Source: an uncultured Lachnospiraceae bacterium (GTDB taxonomy: Bacteria; Bacillota; Clostridia; Lachnospirales; Lachnospiraceae). Taken from it: a stretch of 64,000 bases of DNA. Position 1 is the stretch's first letter; each line of letters starts with the position of its first letter. Made by a program: the position numbers and the translations under genes. Below are positions 1-9,229 of this stretch, one piece after another. The DNA lies in the NCBI GenBank assembly GCA_902790935.1, contig CADATP010000004.1:1-64000 (forward strand), read 5' to 3'. Under the pieces are notes generated by a model. That model did no database searches and was not told where the DNA came from. It saw only the letters and a list, made by a program, of their open reading frames with translations.

Positions 1-740
1 ACAAGCTCGCAAAGTGCCTTTTTAAGGAAATCGCGAACTTCGCTTTCGTCCTCATCGGCCTTATCATATGTATCGAGCAGGGCCATAGAATACCAGCCGA
101 TCGCTCTTAGCCAGACATTTTGCGAAAGTCCCGTCACCTTGTCACACCAGAACACTTCTCTTGATTCATCGTAGGCATGGTAATAGAGACCGTTTAAGGG
201 ATTACGCATTATGCGATAAACATTTTTAAACTGATTCAAGATATCGCTGTAATGTTCCTTATTTCCGTATCTCGAGTCATACTCCATATAAAAAGGCTGT
301 CCCATATAAAGGCCGTCAAGCCAAACCTGATTGGGATAGATCTTTTTATGCCAGAAGTTTCCTTCCTTTGTTCGGGGCATCTTTTCTATCTGGGAGTAAA
401 TAAGGTCTATCGCCTTGCGATATTTTTCTTTACCCGTGATATCATAGAGTTCAAATAAAGTCTTACCCGCATTTACATTGTCGATATTCAGGTCCTCAAC
501 ATTGTATCCTGCAATGATCCCGTCCTCGCCAACCTTTGCATCCACAAAGCCATCGGCGAAATCAAGATACTTTTTATCTCCGGTAATGGAGTACATCTCC
601 AGAATTGCCTTGATCATACATCCGTCGATGTAATTCCATTTAGCCTTTTTACCCTTACGGATATTCTCGATATTCCACATAGGGAAATCGGGAGTGCTCT
701 TATCCATAAGCATCTGAATATATTTTTCTATTTTGTCCAT
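1..740 (-). CDS. GH105 unsaturated rhamnogalacturonyl hydrolase (3' part outside window)
   Basis: Read directly on the minus strand from ATG at 740-738, with a GGGAG Shine-Dalgarno site just upstream; the frame stays open to base 1, so the C-terminus is missing. The translation has the YteR/YesR (GH105) signature: residues around 138-146 read NQVWLDGLYMG, whose Asp (about residue 142) corresponds to the catalytic Asp of the family, and N-terminal WNYIDG matches the substrate cleft. The enzyme hydrates and releases the terminal 4,5-unsaturated galacturonate from lyase-cut rhamnogalacturonan disaccharides. There is no signal peptide, so it should act in the cytoplasm. It lies 34 bp after the GH28 gene and is the fourth gene of the operon. 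Family assignment is firm; exact substrate (RG versus other unsaturated uronides) is inferred from neighbours. Confidence 0.9.
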   Translation of the reverse strand, partial: MDKIEKYIQMLMDKSTPDFPMWNIENIRKGKKAKWNYIDGCMIKAILEMYSITGDKKYLDFADGFVDAKVGEDGIIAGYNVEDLNIDNVNAGKTLFELYDITGKEKYRKAIDLIYSQIEKMPRTKEGNFWHKKIYPNQVWLDGLYMGQPFYMEYDSRYGNKEHYSDILNQFKNVYRIMRNPLNGLYYHAYDESREVFWCDKVTGLSQNVWLRAIGWYSMALLDTYDKADEDESEVRDFLKKALCEL

Positions 741-774
741 ACTATCTCCCAAAGCTGCAAGTTCCCTTTTTGTC

Positions 775-2721
775 TCAGCCTTTATTCAGTTCATCAACAC
801 ATTCGGTAACAACGGCTTCTCCCACATTACCGGTAATATTTACATGGTCCAAAGTAACTCTTTTAACGTTTCTTATAAAGATTCCCCGAAGCGAGCATTT
901 TTCAACGCCGTTTGACATAGCCGGCACATCGCATTTTGGATTCTCCGCATAAGAAACATCAATATGCCGCATGATAAGCTCCTCGATCTTTGCCTCGGGA
1001 AGACCCTCAATATACGCCGCAGCAACATGGCAGTTTACAGCGTCTATATCTTCAAACTCAAGACGTCTTATAAGAGGCGTTCTGTCGTCTGCGGGATAGA
1101 ATTCTCTACTTTGAACATAATCGGTCTTTCCGTCGGGATCGCAAAAGTAAAAGCTGTTTACTACAAACGGAGTCATTACATGATCCATTTTGATATTTCT
1201 AAAGATGATCCTGTCAAGAACGGCATCTCGTCCTCTTCCGCGCCTTGTCTTAATTCTGAGGCCTCTGTCTGTATTTACAAAATCACAATCCTCAACAGTA
1301 AGGTTCTTAACTCCGCCGGCCATCTCGGAACCGATGGTTACCGCACCATGACCGTTTTGCATAAGGCAGTTATGAACCCTGATGCCCTCTGAAGGCTTCT
1401 TGAATTTCTTTCCCATATAGATCTTGCCGGCTTTAATAGCGATACAGTCATCTCCAAGCGAGAACTCTACACCGGCAATTTCGATATTCCTGCAGCTTTC
1501 GGGGTCGAGTCCGTCGGTATTGGGCGAGTTAAAAGGATTGTTTACTTTTATATTATAAAAGCCGAGATCCTCGCTAAAGAAAGGATGTATTGTCCAGGAA
1601 GGGGAATTCTTTAAAGTAACCCCTTGTAAATAAACCTTCTTTGAATCCTTTATAAAAAACAGCCTTGGACGATAAGCCATGTTCATAACCTTTGGTTCAT
1701 GCCACCAGTTATCAAAATCAGCTCCTCCGTCTATTACGCCTTCTCCGTAAATACTTACGTTTTTAACGCCTATTCCGCAAATAATCGAAGAAAACATAGG
1801 TAAAGGATTTCCTTCCCACGTTCCGAGGTTGTACTCGCTGCTTCCGTCTTGAGAAGGTAAAACTCCGGGGAATATACCGTGTCCCGCTCTCTCGGGGATT
1901 GCCTTTAAAACAGCACCCTTTTGAAGTTCGATATTAACTCCGCTTTTAAGGAAAAGTCCGATGATCCTGTACTCGCCGGCAGGAACTACAACTCTTCCGC
2001 CATCGGGGCAGGCATATATCGCACTCTGGATCGGGTGGGTATCGTCGCTGATTCCGTTACCCACTGCGCCAAAATCCGTTACAAGTAAAGAATAACTCTC
2101 CTCAGCGGTCTTAAACTTTAATCGTCCCGCTGCTGATCCGTCCGCTTTAATAACCGTGATCTCGTACTCTCTTCCGGGTAAAAGATTAAAGAAGCTCTTT
2201 ATGACGGTATCTTCGCCCTTAACCTCTTTACCGTTTAAATATACAAGGTATTCTCCCTCTGTTTTGTACTTTCCGCATCCGCAAAGCTCTATTGTCGCGC
2301 TCCTTGAAGATACATACAAAAGCTTTAGAGCCATCTCTTTCGCTGTGTCGGGGATCAGGACGCTGCCGGATACTTCCTCAGTAAACCATTCCCTTAAAAG
2401 GAAATGCTTTTTTTCTCCGAATGCAATAAGATCCTCCCATCCAGCAGACAAAAGATAATCGCTGTACTCATTGCTCTTTGAAAGCTCATAAATCGACTTT
2501 AAAACTGATGTATATATGTCAGCAAGCTTTCTGTAGAGCTCATATATCTGAAAGTCCATATTTTCAAGGACTTTTCCGAGGACTTCTGCGTACATGATCT
2601 TTTCGTTTATCCCGTCGGGGCAATCGTAAGCAAGAAGGGTATCCGTAATCTCGATGTACTTGTCCTTTTTGTTATTAAGTTTTTGCTCCTCCATAAGCGA
2701 AGGACATTCTTTGATATTCAT
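775..2721 (-). CDS. GH28 polygalacturonase-type glycoside hydrolase
   Basis: A 648-residue protein. Residues about 210-620 form the right-handed beta-helix of GH28, with all four signature motifs: NTDG at 401-404, GDDC at 423-426 (the catalytic Asp pair), GHG at 457-459 and RIK at 489-491. Residues about 1-110 are helical and of no family I recognise; residues about 120-205 look like a fibronectin-III-like accessory domain, as in exo-acting PelX-type enzymes. No signal peptide is visible, unlike secreted polygalacturonases, so it probably trims imported galacturonan or rhamnogalacturonan oligosaccharides inside the cell. AAAGGA precedes the ATG, and the gene starts 11 bp after the MATE gene. 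Exo versus endo action cannot be decided from sequence alone. Confidence 0.9.
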   Translation of the reverse strand: MNIKECPSLMEEQKLNNKKDKYIEITDTLLAYDCPDGINEKIMYAEVLGKVLENMDFQIYELYRKLADIYTSVLKSIYELSKSNEYSDYLLSAGWEDLIAFGEKKHFLLREWFTEEVSGSVLIPDTAKEMALKLLYVSSRSATIELCGCGKYKTEGEYLVYLNGKEVKGEDTVIKSFFNLLPGREYEITVIKADGSAAGRLKFKTAEESYSLLVTDFGAVGNGISDDTHPIQSAIYACPDGGRVVVPAGEYRIIGLFLKSGVNIELQKGAVLKAIPERAGHGIFPGVLPSQDGSSEYNLGTWEGNPLPMFSSIICGIGVKNVSIYGEGVIDGGADFDNWWHEPKVMNMAYRPRLFFIKDSKKVYLQGVTLKNSPSWTIHPFFSEDLGFYNIKVNNPFNSPNTDGLDPESCRNIEIAGVEFSLGDDCIAIKAGKIYMGKKFKKPSEGIRVHNCLMQNGHGAVTIGSEMAGGVKNLTVEDCDFVNTDRGLRIKTRRGRGRDAVLDRIIFRNIKMDHVMTPFVVNSFYFCDPDGKTDYVQSREFYPADDRTPLIRRLEFEDIDAVNCHVAAAYIEGLPEAKIEELIMRHIDVSYAENPKCDVPAMSNGVEKCSLRGIFIRNVKRVTLDHVNITGNVGEAVVTECVDELNKG

Positions 2722-2732
2722 AAATTATTCCT

Positions 2733-4097
2733 TTACTTAACGCTTCGCTTCCATTTTTTCCAGACTCCGCTTATATAGAGTATGAAAAGAATGGCTGCGG
2801 CAATTCCGTTACTTACTACAACAGCGTACCAGATGCTTCTGACTCCCATATTAAGAACAAGCTGGCAAAAATACAGCGTACCGAATCTGAATATCCAGAG
2901 TCTTGAAATATCAACAGCCATAGGTACCGTGGTCTTACCCATACCTTTAAAGAATCCGTTTATGGTGTCATGTACTCCGTTTGTAAAACACCAAAAGGCC
3001 ATTACGCTTAAAAAATCGGCGGCCATAGAGATTACTTCAGGATCGTCTGAAAAGATCTTTACGATGGACTCGGATATAAAAGGTCTTGAAAGGATCAATC
3101 CTCCGACAAAGAGGAAACCGACTATCATAAAGCAGGAAAACCTCACAGCCTTTTGAGCTCTCGGCATTTGATTTGCCCCGTAGTTTTGACCTACGACGAT
3201 GGCAATAGCCGAACCTATACCTGTTGAGGGTAATGATATGATCCCATTAACCTTGTTACCGATTCCGTAGGCAGCCATAGCATTTTTACCGTAGGCAAAA
3301 ACGCTCTTAGAAAGGATCAAAAATCCAAGCTGCTGTACACTGCCGCCGATGGCGCTGGGAATACCGACTTTAACTATCTGCTTCAGCTTTTCCTTCTCAA
3401 ATCTTAACTTACGAAGGTTTAAATATACAACGTGCTTCCTGTTATGCAGGATTACAAAAGCTATAACAGCAGGTACCGCTTTCGCCGCTACCGTAGCAAG
3501 AGCCGCTCCGGCTGCGCCGAAGTTAAAATGCACCATAAGAAGGGGGTCTGCCACAAGATTGATGCAAATACCTAAAAGATTGAGTAGCATCGGTGTAAGG
3601 GTATCACCTTCCGCATGGTGAATTGAAGTATACATATTAACGGTATACAAAAAAGGCATATCCAGCATTACCAGCTGTAAATATATCTTTGCATATCTGT
3701 AAAGATCCTGGGACGGGTCTGCCCCCAGCCATTTAACGATCAGTGGCGCGCCGGCCGAACAAAGCGCCATAAAGACTACCGAAAAGATAAGAGCGCAGGC
3801 AAATATCTGATTTGCCATTTTCCCCGCATCTTCGTCCTTTTTTGCTCCAAGATACTGAGAGATCAGTACCGATCCCGCAACCGTAATTCCCGAGCCTAAA
3901 TTAATGATCAGATTCTGCATCGGGGTAACAAGGTTGATGGCGGCAAGCTGGTCGGTTCCGAGTTTTCCCAGCCAGTATGTATCTGTAAGATTATACATCG
4001 TCTGCAAAAATGAATTGATGATAACCGGAACAGACAATACCAAAAGTGTTTTTATTAAATTTCCGCTTAAAATATCCTCACGGCTTACTTTCTTCAC
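2733..4097 (-). CDS. MATE family multidrug/organic-cation efflux transporter
   Basis: A 454-residue membrane protein with about twelve hydrophobic segments and the MATE layout (N-terminal SVPVIINSFLQTMYNLTD, typical of the NorM/DinF group). It exchanges cations for small organic molecules across the cytoplasmic membrane. The start is GTG at 4097-4095, immediately after the TAA of the preceding esterase gene (4100-4098), with AAGAAGGA upstream; the gene is therefore translationally coupled. It sits between an acetylesterase and a polygalacturonase in a sugar-degradation operon, which is an unusual place for a drug pump. Its substrate is unknown; removal of a pectin side product is only a guess. 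Confidence 0.9.
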   Translation of the reverse strand: MKKVSREDILSGNLIKTLLVLSVPVIINSFLQTMYNLTDTYWLGKLGTDQLAAINLVTPMQNLIINLGSGITVAGSVLISQYLGAKKDEDAGKMANQIFACALIFSVVFMALCSAGAPLIVKWLGADPSQDLYRYAKIYLQLVMLDMPFLYTVNMYTSIHHAEGDTLTPMLLNLLGICINLVADPLLMVHFNFGAAGAALATVAAKAVPAVIAFVILHNRKHVVYLNLRKLRFEKEKLKQIVKVGIPSAIGGSVQQLGFLILSKSVFAYGKNAMAAYGIGNKVNGIISLPSTGIGSAIAIVVGQNYGANQMPRAQKAVRFSCFMIVGFLFVGGLILSRPFISESIVKIFSDDPEVISMAADFLSVMAFWCFTNGVHDTINGFFKGMGKTTVPMAVDISRLWIFRFGTLYFCQLVLNMGVRSIWYAVVVSNGIAAAILFILYISGVWKKWKRSVK

Positions 4098-4820
4098 TTA
4101 GCTGTCCTTCTTTTCGCTTAAAACTTCATCAATAGACTTAAAATCAAGGAGCAGATCTGCATATATCCCGCCAAGACTCTTTAAGCCCTCTGCTATTACA
4201 GCGCAGTACTGCACAGCACCGTGATAAGAAAGATGTGTGTGGTCGTCCATACCATCAGGAAACTTGGGATAGATTCCCGCAGGGACAACTACATGAAGCA
4301 TCTCGGCCTTCTTCGGTCCAAGTTCATTTAAGATCTCGCGGCTTCTTGTATAAAGGTCTATACAGGGAACACCACATTTTTCTGCTACCTGCTTCATGGC
4401 CTTAACGTATTCGCCGTGCATACCCTCTCCAAGTTTTCCGTTTTCTTCAAAACATCTTCTCTCTATGGGTGTGATCAAAACAGGATTAGCTTTCTTTTCT
4501 CTTGCTACAGCAATATATTTTTCGAGATTATCACTGTAGGTTCCGAAAGGAGTTGTATATCTTAAGGGATCTTCTTTCTTTTCGTCGTTATGTCCAAACT
4601 GAATAAATAAAAAGTCGCCCTCAGAAATCTCAGTCCTTATATCTTCAAGTCTTCCTTCATCAATAAAGCTTTTGGTGGAGCGTCCGTTAACGGCATGATT
4701 TCTAACTTTCACATCTGGCTTAAGAAACAGATGAAGCACCTGTCCCATACCTGTCTGCGGATATGTAAGAATAGAATTGTACTGAACAGTAGAGTCAGCA
4801 GCCCAATAAATTGATTTCAT
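4098..4820 (-). CDS. Rhamnogalacturonan acetylesterase-like SGNH hydrolase (CE12)
   Basis: A 240-residue SGNH-fold esterase like RhgT/YesY. Block I is AADSTVQYN (nucleophile Ser in the ADST variant of GDS, residue about 9), block III is FIQFGHND, and the C-terminal DDHTHLSYHGA supplies the Asp-x-x-His pair. Such enzymes remove acetyl groups from rhamnogalacturonan oligosaccharides so that glycoside hydrolases can act. There is no signal peptide, so it is predicted cytoplasmic. It is the first gene of operon A; the start has a purine-rich site (GGAAGAAGGAAG) upstream, and a LacI-type operator lies 26-45 bp upstream. CE12 membership is well supported by neighbours and motifs. Confidence 0.87.
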   Translation of the reverse strand: MKSIYWAADSTVQYNSILTYPQTGMGQVLHLFLKPDVKVRNHAVNGRSTKSFIDEGRLEDIRTEISEGDFLFIQFGHNDEKKEDPLRYTTPFGTYSDNLEKYIAVAREKKANPVLITPIERRCFEENGKLGEGMHGEYVKAMKQVAEKCGVPCIDLYTRSREILNELGPKKAEMLHVVVPAGIYPKFPDGMDDHTHLSYHGAVQYCAVIAEGLKSLGGIYADLLLDFKSIDEVLSEKKDS

Positions 4821-4845
4821 AATTTCTTCCTTCTTCCTGTATCTA

Positions 4846-4865
4846 AAATGTAAACGGTTACATTT
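4846..4865. promoter_or_regulatory. LacI-family operator upstream of pectin operon A
   Basis: An inverted repeat with 8-bp arms AAATGTAA and TTACATTT around ACGG. The core TGTAAACGGTTACA fits the LacI/CcpA-class consensus TGWNANCGNTNWCA exactly. It sits 26 bp upstream of the esterase start. The same element recurs at 13671-13690 and 18186-18209, before the other two pectin operons. A local LacI-family (KdgR-like) repressor is more likely than CcpA, because only pectin operons in the window carry it; this is inference. Confidence 0.75.
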
Positions 4866-5003
4866 CTTTTACATCTTACCATACTTCCCTTTTAAATGCT
4901 ATAACAAGGGCGTTTTTAATTATAAATATAATGTAAAATATTAAAGCATTTTTTCGGTAAATTTGTTATCATAAAATAGACTAATGCGAAAGGATTAAGC
5001 CCT

Positions 5004-6569
5004 ATGACGATAAAAAGCGCATCCCCCGAAAAGGCCGGAATAAAAAGTCAAAATATCCTTGATTTTCACACTAAGATAAAGAAAAAGAAGCTCTCACTTC
5101 ACAGCGCTGTCCTTTATAAGGACGGAGCAATACTAAGCGAAGTTTATTATGCTCCCTTTAAGGCTGAAGATAACCACAGAATGTTTTCCATAGCAAAATC
5201 CGCAGTTGCCATCGCAGTCGGGCTTATGGAAGGCGAGGGACTGATCAGCACCTGCGATCCTATTATCAAATACTTTCCCGAAAAAAGGCCCGTTCATCCG
5301 TATATAGAGCAGATGACCATAGGGGATATGCTGATGATGCGTACCTGTCATGCACAGACTACCTACGATAAATTTGACCTGGATTCCGACTGGGTAGATT
5401 CCTTTTTTACCAAGACTCCGACCCACAAACCGGGCAGCGTATTTCACTACGATACAAGCGCCCCCTTTGTTCTCTCCGCCCTTTGCGAGCATCTTACGGG
5501 TAAAAAGACCTGGGACTATGTCAGGGATTCTTTGAAAGGTTTAAACCTTTCAAAAACTTCTCATTTTATAAGCGGAGGAATGGGCGTCAGCCACGGAGGC
5601 AGCGGCCTTGTATCCACAACTCTCGACATCTTAAAGCTTGGCATTTTCTTTTTAAACGAAGGAAATATAGACGGAGAACAGATCATAAGCAAAGACTATA
5701 TGCGCAGAGCAGTATCTGATCTTACTCCCAACTGCGTAGCCTCCCCCCTTCCTTCGGAAAGCTGCGGTTACGGCTATTACGTCTGGCGAACAGAAAAAAA
5801 CGGATATGTTCTTTACGGTATGGGTGGCCAGCTTGTAATTGTCTGTCCCGAGGAAAAAATGATCCTTGTAACAACAGCTGATACGCAAGGATACAGCGGC
5901 GGAAACCAGATAATCTACGATGCGTTTTACGAATGCATCCTTGATCCATACCGCCAAAGCCTTAAGGATACGGCAGTATCTAAAAATACAAATGCCAAAA
6001 ATAACTTAAATGAACAGAGCTCAGAGAAAGCGGCTATGGCTCTTCGCGAATTTGAAAAAACAGCCCGGCTTTCATCTTTAACCGAAGAAATACCGGGATG
6101 CATTTTACCCGGCTCTTCAGAGTTCGAAAGCTTTATACGTAAGTATGACCGGGCTTCATATTCCTTTTATCCGGCAGAAGCAGATTCAAAGGATAAAGAC
6201 ATCGCAGCCTGCGAAAGCTCCATAAACGCCAAGGCCACTCTTTCACGCCTTTATCTTTATCTCGATGAAAGCAAAGGAGCGAAGCTAACCTTTGTATACG
6301 CAGACAGTTCCGAGTACGATCTACCCTTTGGTTATTCCAAAAATATAGAGGGTTCTCTTCCGCTGTATGGAAACCGCACATTTACAAGCGCGGCTCTCAT
6401 AGCAAAAGATACCCTCTATATAAGAGCAAGAGTCTGTGATGAAATCCTCGGAAGCATCCATATGGAGCTATATTTCGAAGATGATTCATTAACTCTTTAT
6501 ATGAAAAAGATCGAGGAAACTTCCTTTAAGGAATTTAACGCGCACCTCACCGGAAATCGCCTGTCTTAA
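5004..6569 (+). CDS. Serine hydrolase, beta-lactamase/EstB family
   Basis: A 521-residue protein. Residues about 20-310 match the class C beta-lactamase/esterase fold (PF00144): nucleophile motif S62-I-A-K65 within MFSIAKSAVA, a HYDTSAPF segment (Y-x-S/T-like) near residue 150, and Gly-rich GMGGQ near 275 in the place of KTG. Residues about 330-521 form a separate C-terminal domain that I do not recognise. No signal peptide is visible, so an intracellular esterase or amidase is more likely than antibiotic resistance. GAAAGGA lies 9-10 bp before the ATG. It is transcribed divergently from pectin operon A and could remove ester groups from imported sugars, but this is context only. Confidence 0.85.
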   Translation: MTIKSASPEKAGIKSQNILDFHTKIKKKKLSLHSAVLYKDGAILSEVYYAPFKAEDNHRMFSIAKSAVAIAVGLMEGEGLISTCDPIIKYFPEKRPVHPYIEQMTIGDMLMMRTCHAQTTYDKFDLDSDWVDSFFTKTPTHKPGSVFHYDTSAPFVLSALCEHLTGKKTWDYVRDSLKGLNLSKTSHFISGGMGVSHGGSGLVSTTLDILKLGIFFLNEGNIDGEQIISKDYMRRAVSDLTPNCVASPLPSESCGYGYYVWRTEKNGYVLYGMGGQLVIVCPEEKMILVTTADTQGYSGGNQIIYDAFYECILDPYRQSLKDTAVSKNTNAKNNLNEQSSEKAAMALREFEKTARLSSLTEEIPGCILPGSSEFESFIRKYDRASYSFYPAEADSKDKDIAACESSINAKATLSRLYLYLDESKGAKLTFVYADSSEYDLPFGYSKNIEGSLPLYGNRTFTSAALIAKDTLYIRARVCDEILGSIHMELYFEDDSLTLYMKKIEETSFKEFNAHLTGNRLS

Positions 6570-6584
6570 GACCTTATTACCTCA

Positions 6585-8360
6585 CTAGACGCAGTCAAAA
6601 CCTGCGACTTCTTCTTTAAGCATTCCGGCAACCTTCATATTTTCATCAACGCTTTCGTTGATCTCTGACATGTGGCTGCTTATATCTGAGGTATAATCAG
6701 CCGCATTATCTATTCCGAGAGAGCTTTCTGATACAGCGGTGAATACCGCAGCCGCAGCTTCATTTATCTCATTAGCTGCCTTTGAAAGCTCTGATGTAGC
6801 TTCCTGAAGTCCGCTCATCATCTCTTTCATCCAGATGGCATCCTCGTTATAAGTTACGCCATTATCAACCATATCCTTGTATGCATTAAGAACATCTTCA
6901 TTGACGAATGAAAGCATATTTCCCGCATTTACGGAAAGGTCTTCAACCGATTTGGTAACGGCGTCAGAAATATCCTGAATTCCTCCGGCGGTCTCTTTGG
7001 ATTTGTCTGCAAGCTGTCTGATTTCTTCTGCAACTACCGCAAATCCTCTTCCGAACTCTCCGGCTCTTGCAGCTTCTATTGAAGCGTTAAGCGCAAGAAG
7101 GTTGGTCTGGTTTGCGATCGTAAGAATATCCTGTGTAAGCTCATTGATCCTTGATACCTGCTTACTCTGTCCGATAGCATTTTCAAGTTTTTCTGAGAAA
7201 GCCGAAACTGCGCTTTTAGCTGCGTTGCTGCTCTCAACGGCCTTACTTTTCATTCCGTCCGCGCGTCTGCTGATGCCGTCAGAGTATCCGAGACCCTCAC
7301 CGGTCTTATCACCGATGGCATTAATCTGCAGGGCAATCTGTGAAAGGCTGTCCTTGATCCTCTCTACTGCATCCTTTGCGGAAGACATACTTGCTGAAAG
7401 TTCTTCCATTGTAGCGGAGGTATCGGCAATCTTATCACCTGTGTTTCTAACTCCGCCTTCAACTACCTCAGCGGCATCCTGAATCTTAAGAGCGGAATTC
7501 TTTATCTTGGTAATAAGGTCATTTAAAACGTCAATAAAAGAGTTGAAGCCGTTAACCATCTCTCCGATTTCATCAATGCGGCTGTAAGATACTTTCTCGG
7601 AAAGATCCGCCTTACCGCTCTTTATCTTGTCTACAATAGCGCGAAGCTGTTTAGATACGCGGTTCATAGGGATTGCTATCCTGAATACCGCAAAAAGAAT
7701 ACCAAGCGCTCCGGCAATAAGAGTGATAAGTACAAGTATAGTAGCATTGTTTCTGGCGGTTACGGAAAGCTTATTCGCCTGCTCTGTAGCTTCCGCAAGC
7801 TCCGCATCGCACCTTGATGAGAGATCACTAAGACTCTCTTCCATAGCTTCGATATTGTACTTGATAGTATTAAGCTGTCTGTTCTTTACGATTGATACTG
7901 CAGTAGAATCGTTAACCGCTCCCTGCTTATCCGTAAGAGCCATAATCGTATCAAATGCGTTATAAACAAGCTCAAGATTTTCATTAAGCAGATTTACTTC
8001 CTCTTCCCATCCGAGGCTCTGCATCTGTGAAAGGCTGTCTGATATTGACGTTTTTGCATTCTCCATGCCCTCTTTTGCAATAGCCATATTATCGGCAGTA
8101 ATTCCCTCGGTTGTGTAGATATAGAAATTCTTTTGAACTTCCTGAATCGACTTCTCCGTTTCCTTTATAAGGGTCAGATTCTTTACTGACTGACCCGAAA
8201 CTTTTTCCAGGTTATTTGCAAGTTTAGTAATAGATGTGATATTACCGATGTTTGAAACTGTTGCCACAGCAACCAAAACAAAGAGTAATATTATGAGTAA
8301 AACAGCAATCGAACTTTTTTTCTTTGAATTCTTTCCGGATTTGTTTTTTGTCCCTGACAT
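6585..8360 (-). CDS. Methyl-accepting chemotaxis protein
   Basis: A 591-residue chemoreceptor. TM1 is at about 17-37, an extracytoplasmic four-helix-type sensor domain at about 42-203, TM2 at about 206-228, then HAMP (about 229-285) and the cytoplasmic signalling hairpin. The hairpin tip carries the nearly invariant [20 protein letters not shown], which contacts CheA/CheW. The start follows GGAGGGC. It lies within the pectin locus, so it may sense pectin-derived sugars or acids; the ligand cannot be read from the sequence. No CheW-tethering pentapeptide is seen at the C-terminus. Confidence 0.95.
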   Translation of the reverse strand: MSGTKNKSGKNSKKKSSIAVLLIILLFVLVAVATVSNIGNITSITKLANNLEKVSGQSVKNLTLIKETEKSIQEVQKNFYIYTTEGITADNMAIAKEGMENAKTSISDSLSQMQSLGWEEEVNLLNENLELVYNAFDTIMALTDKQGAVNDSTAVSIVKNRQLNTIKYNIEAMEESLSDLSSRCDAELAEATEQANKLSVTARNNATILVLITLIAGALGILFAVFRIAIPMNRVSKQLRAIVDKIKSGKADLSEKVSYSRIDEIGEMVNGFNSFIDVLNDLITKIKNSALKIQDAAEVVEGGVRNTGDKIADTSATMEELSASMSSAKDAVERIKDSLSQIALQINAIGDKTGEGLGYSDGISRRADGMKSKAVESSNAAKSAVSAFSEKLENAIGQSKQVSRINELTQDILTIANQTNLLALNASIEAARAGEFGRGFAVVAEEIRQLADKSKETAGGIQDISDAVTKSVEDLSVNAGNMLSFVNEDVLNAYKDMVDNGVTYNEDAIWMKEMMSGLQEATSELSKAANEINEAAAAVFTAVSESSLGIDNAADYTSDISSHMSEINESVDENMKVAGMLKEEVAGFDCV

Positions 8361-8418
8361 AATTTTGCCCTCCTAAATTCCGTCAAAATCTGTGCTTTTG
8401 TAAGTATTTATAACTGTT

Positions 8419-9165
8419 TTATGTATTTGTTTCCGTGCTTTTATCTATATTTGCTTCTGTGTTTATTTCCGCGCTTTTATCTGTATTTGCTTCAGCTTCG
8501 GGCAATCCAAAGCTGCCATCTTTTTCTAAGGCATCCCTCTGCTTTTTTTCAAAAGTCTCAAAAGTTTTCCTGTAGAGGAAAACGCTTATATATGCAGGTA
8601 CAGATATTCCGAATACTCCGTTCATCAAGATGAAATTCGGAATATACATAGCCGCTATCCAAGGAGCAACATAAAGCGCTATTATAAGTATAGTCTTGGG
8701 AAAAGCGTAAAACGCCATAGCGTAGGCATTTTTAATCGCGAGCCGCGGCGTCGTATCGTACCTGGCAAGTACGGGAAATATGTAAACAAGCCCAAAAATA
8801 TAAATGACGGCAAATGCGATAATAAGCCACTTAAATGCCGCAGGGAAGGATACGCCCTCCGAAAAAATATAAAGATCTATTCCCAAGAACGCTCCCACGG
8901 CAAACATAATTATCCAGGTAAGGGTGGAAGTCTTAAAATTCGAAGCAAAATCCTTGAAATAATCCTTAATAACATACCCGTCCTCATTCTTGCTCATACG
9001 GTAAAGCTGATGGTTCATAGCAGTAAAAGCAGCTCCAGCAGTCACAACAGGAATCGATATAACAATTGTAATAATATTTAGCAGCACCAGATTAATGACA
9101 AGCTCCATTGCTCTCATAAAAGGTCCGTCAACAGATAAAAATCCGCCACCATCTTCACGACTCAT
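8419..9165 (-). CDS. DUF624 (YesL-like) membrane protein
   Basis: A 248-residue protein with about five or six membrane segments. The N-terminus (FMRAMELVINLVLLNIITIV) and ALPVVTAG-like segment SIPVVTAGAAFTAMNH are typical of DUF624. YesL, the Bacillus member, is encoded in the rhamnogalacturonan yes cluster, and family members usually sit next to YtcP/LplB-type sugar importers, as here. The molecular role is unknown. The last about 24 residues are two 12-residue repeats (EANTDKSAEINT type) encoded by a tandem 36-bp repeat. No strong ribosome binding site is close to the ATG; AAAGGA lies about 14 bp upstream. Confidence 0.85.
   Translation of the reverse strand: MSREDGGGFLSVDGPFMRAMELVINLVLLNIITIVISIPVVTAGAAFTAMNHQLYRMSKNEDGYVIKDYFKDFASNFKTSTLTWIIMFAVGAFLGIDLYIFSEGVSFPAAFKWLIIAFAVIYIFGLVYIFPVLARYDTTPRLAIKNAYAMAFYAFPKTILIIALYVAPWIAAMYIPNFILMNGVFGISVPAYISVFLYRKTFETFEKKQRDALEKDGSFGLPEAEANTDKSAEINTEANIDKSTETNT
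8423..8494. repeat. Two tandem 36-bp repeats in the 3' end of the DUF624 gene
   Basis: 8423-8458 and 8459-8494 are near-identical 36-mers differing at about six bases. They encode two copies of a hydrophilic 12-residue unit at the cytoplasmic or external tail of the membrane protein. Such an in-frame repeat can expand or contract without breaking the gene. Confidence 0.85.
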
Positions 9166-9229
9166 GCTACAATCTTTTCCTTTCTTGTGGTATTATGTAA
9201 AAACAAGTAAATAAAAACGAGGTATTAAT

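Noticed and set aside
5004..6569. Beta-lactamase-family protein as an antibiotic resistance gene
   Set aside because: No signal peptide, an extra C-terminal domain and location in a sugar locus favour an intracellular esterase/amidase.
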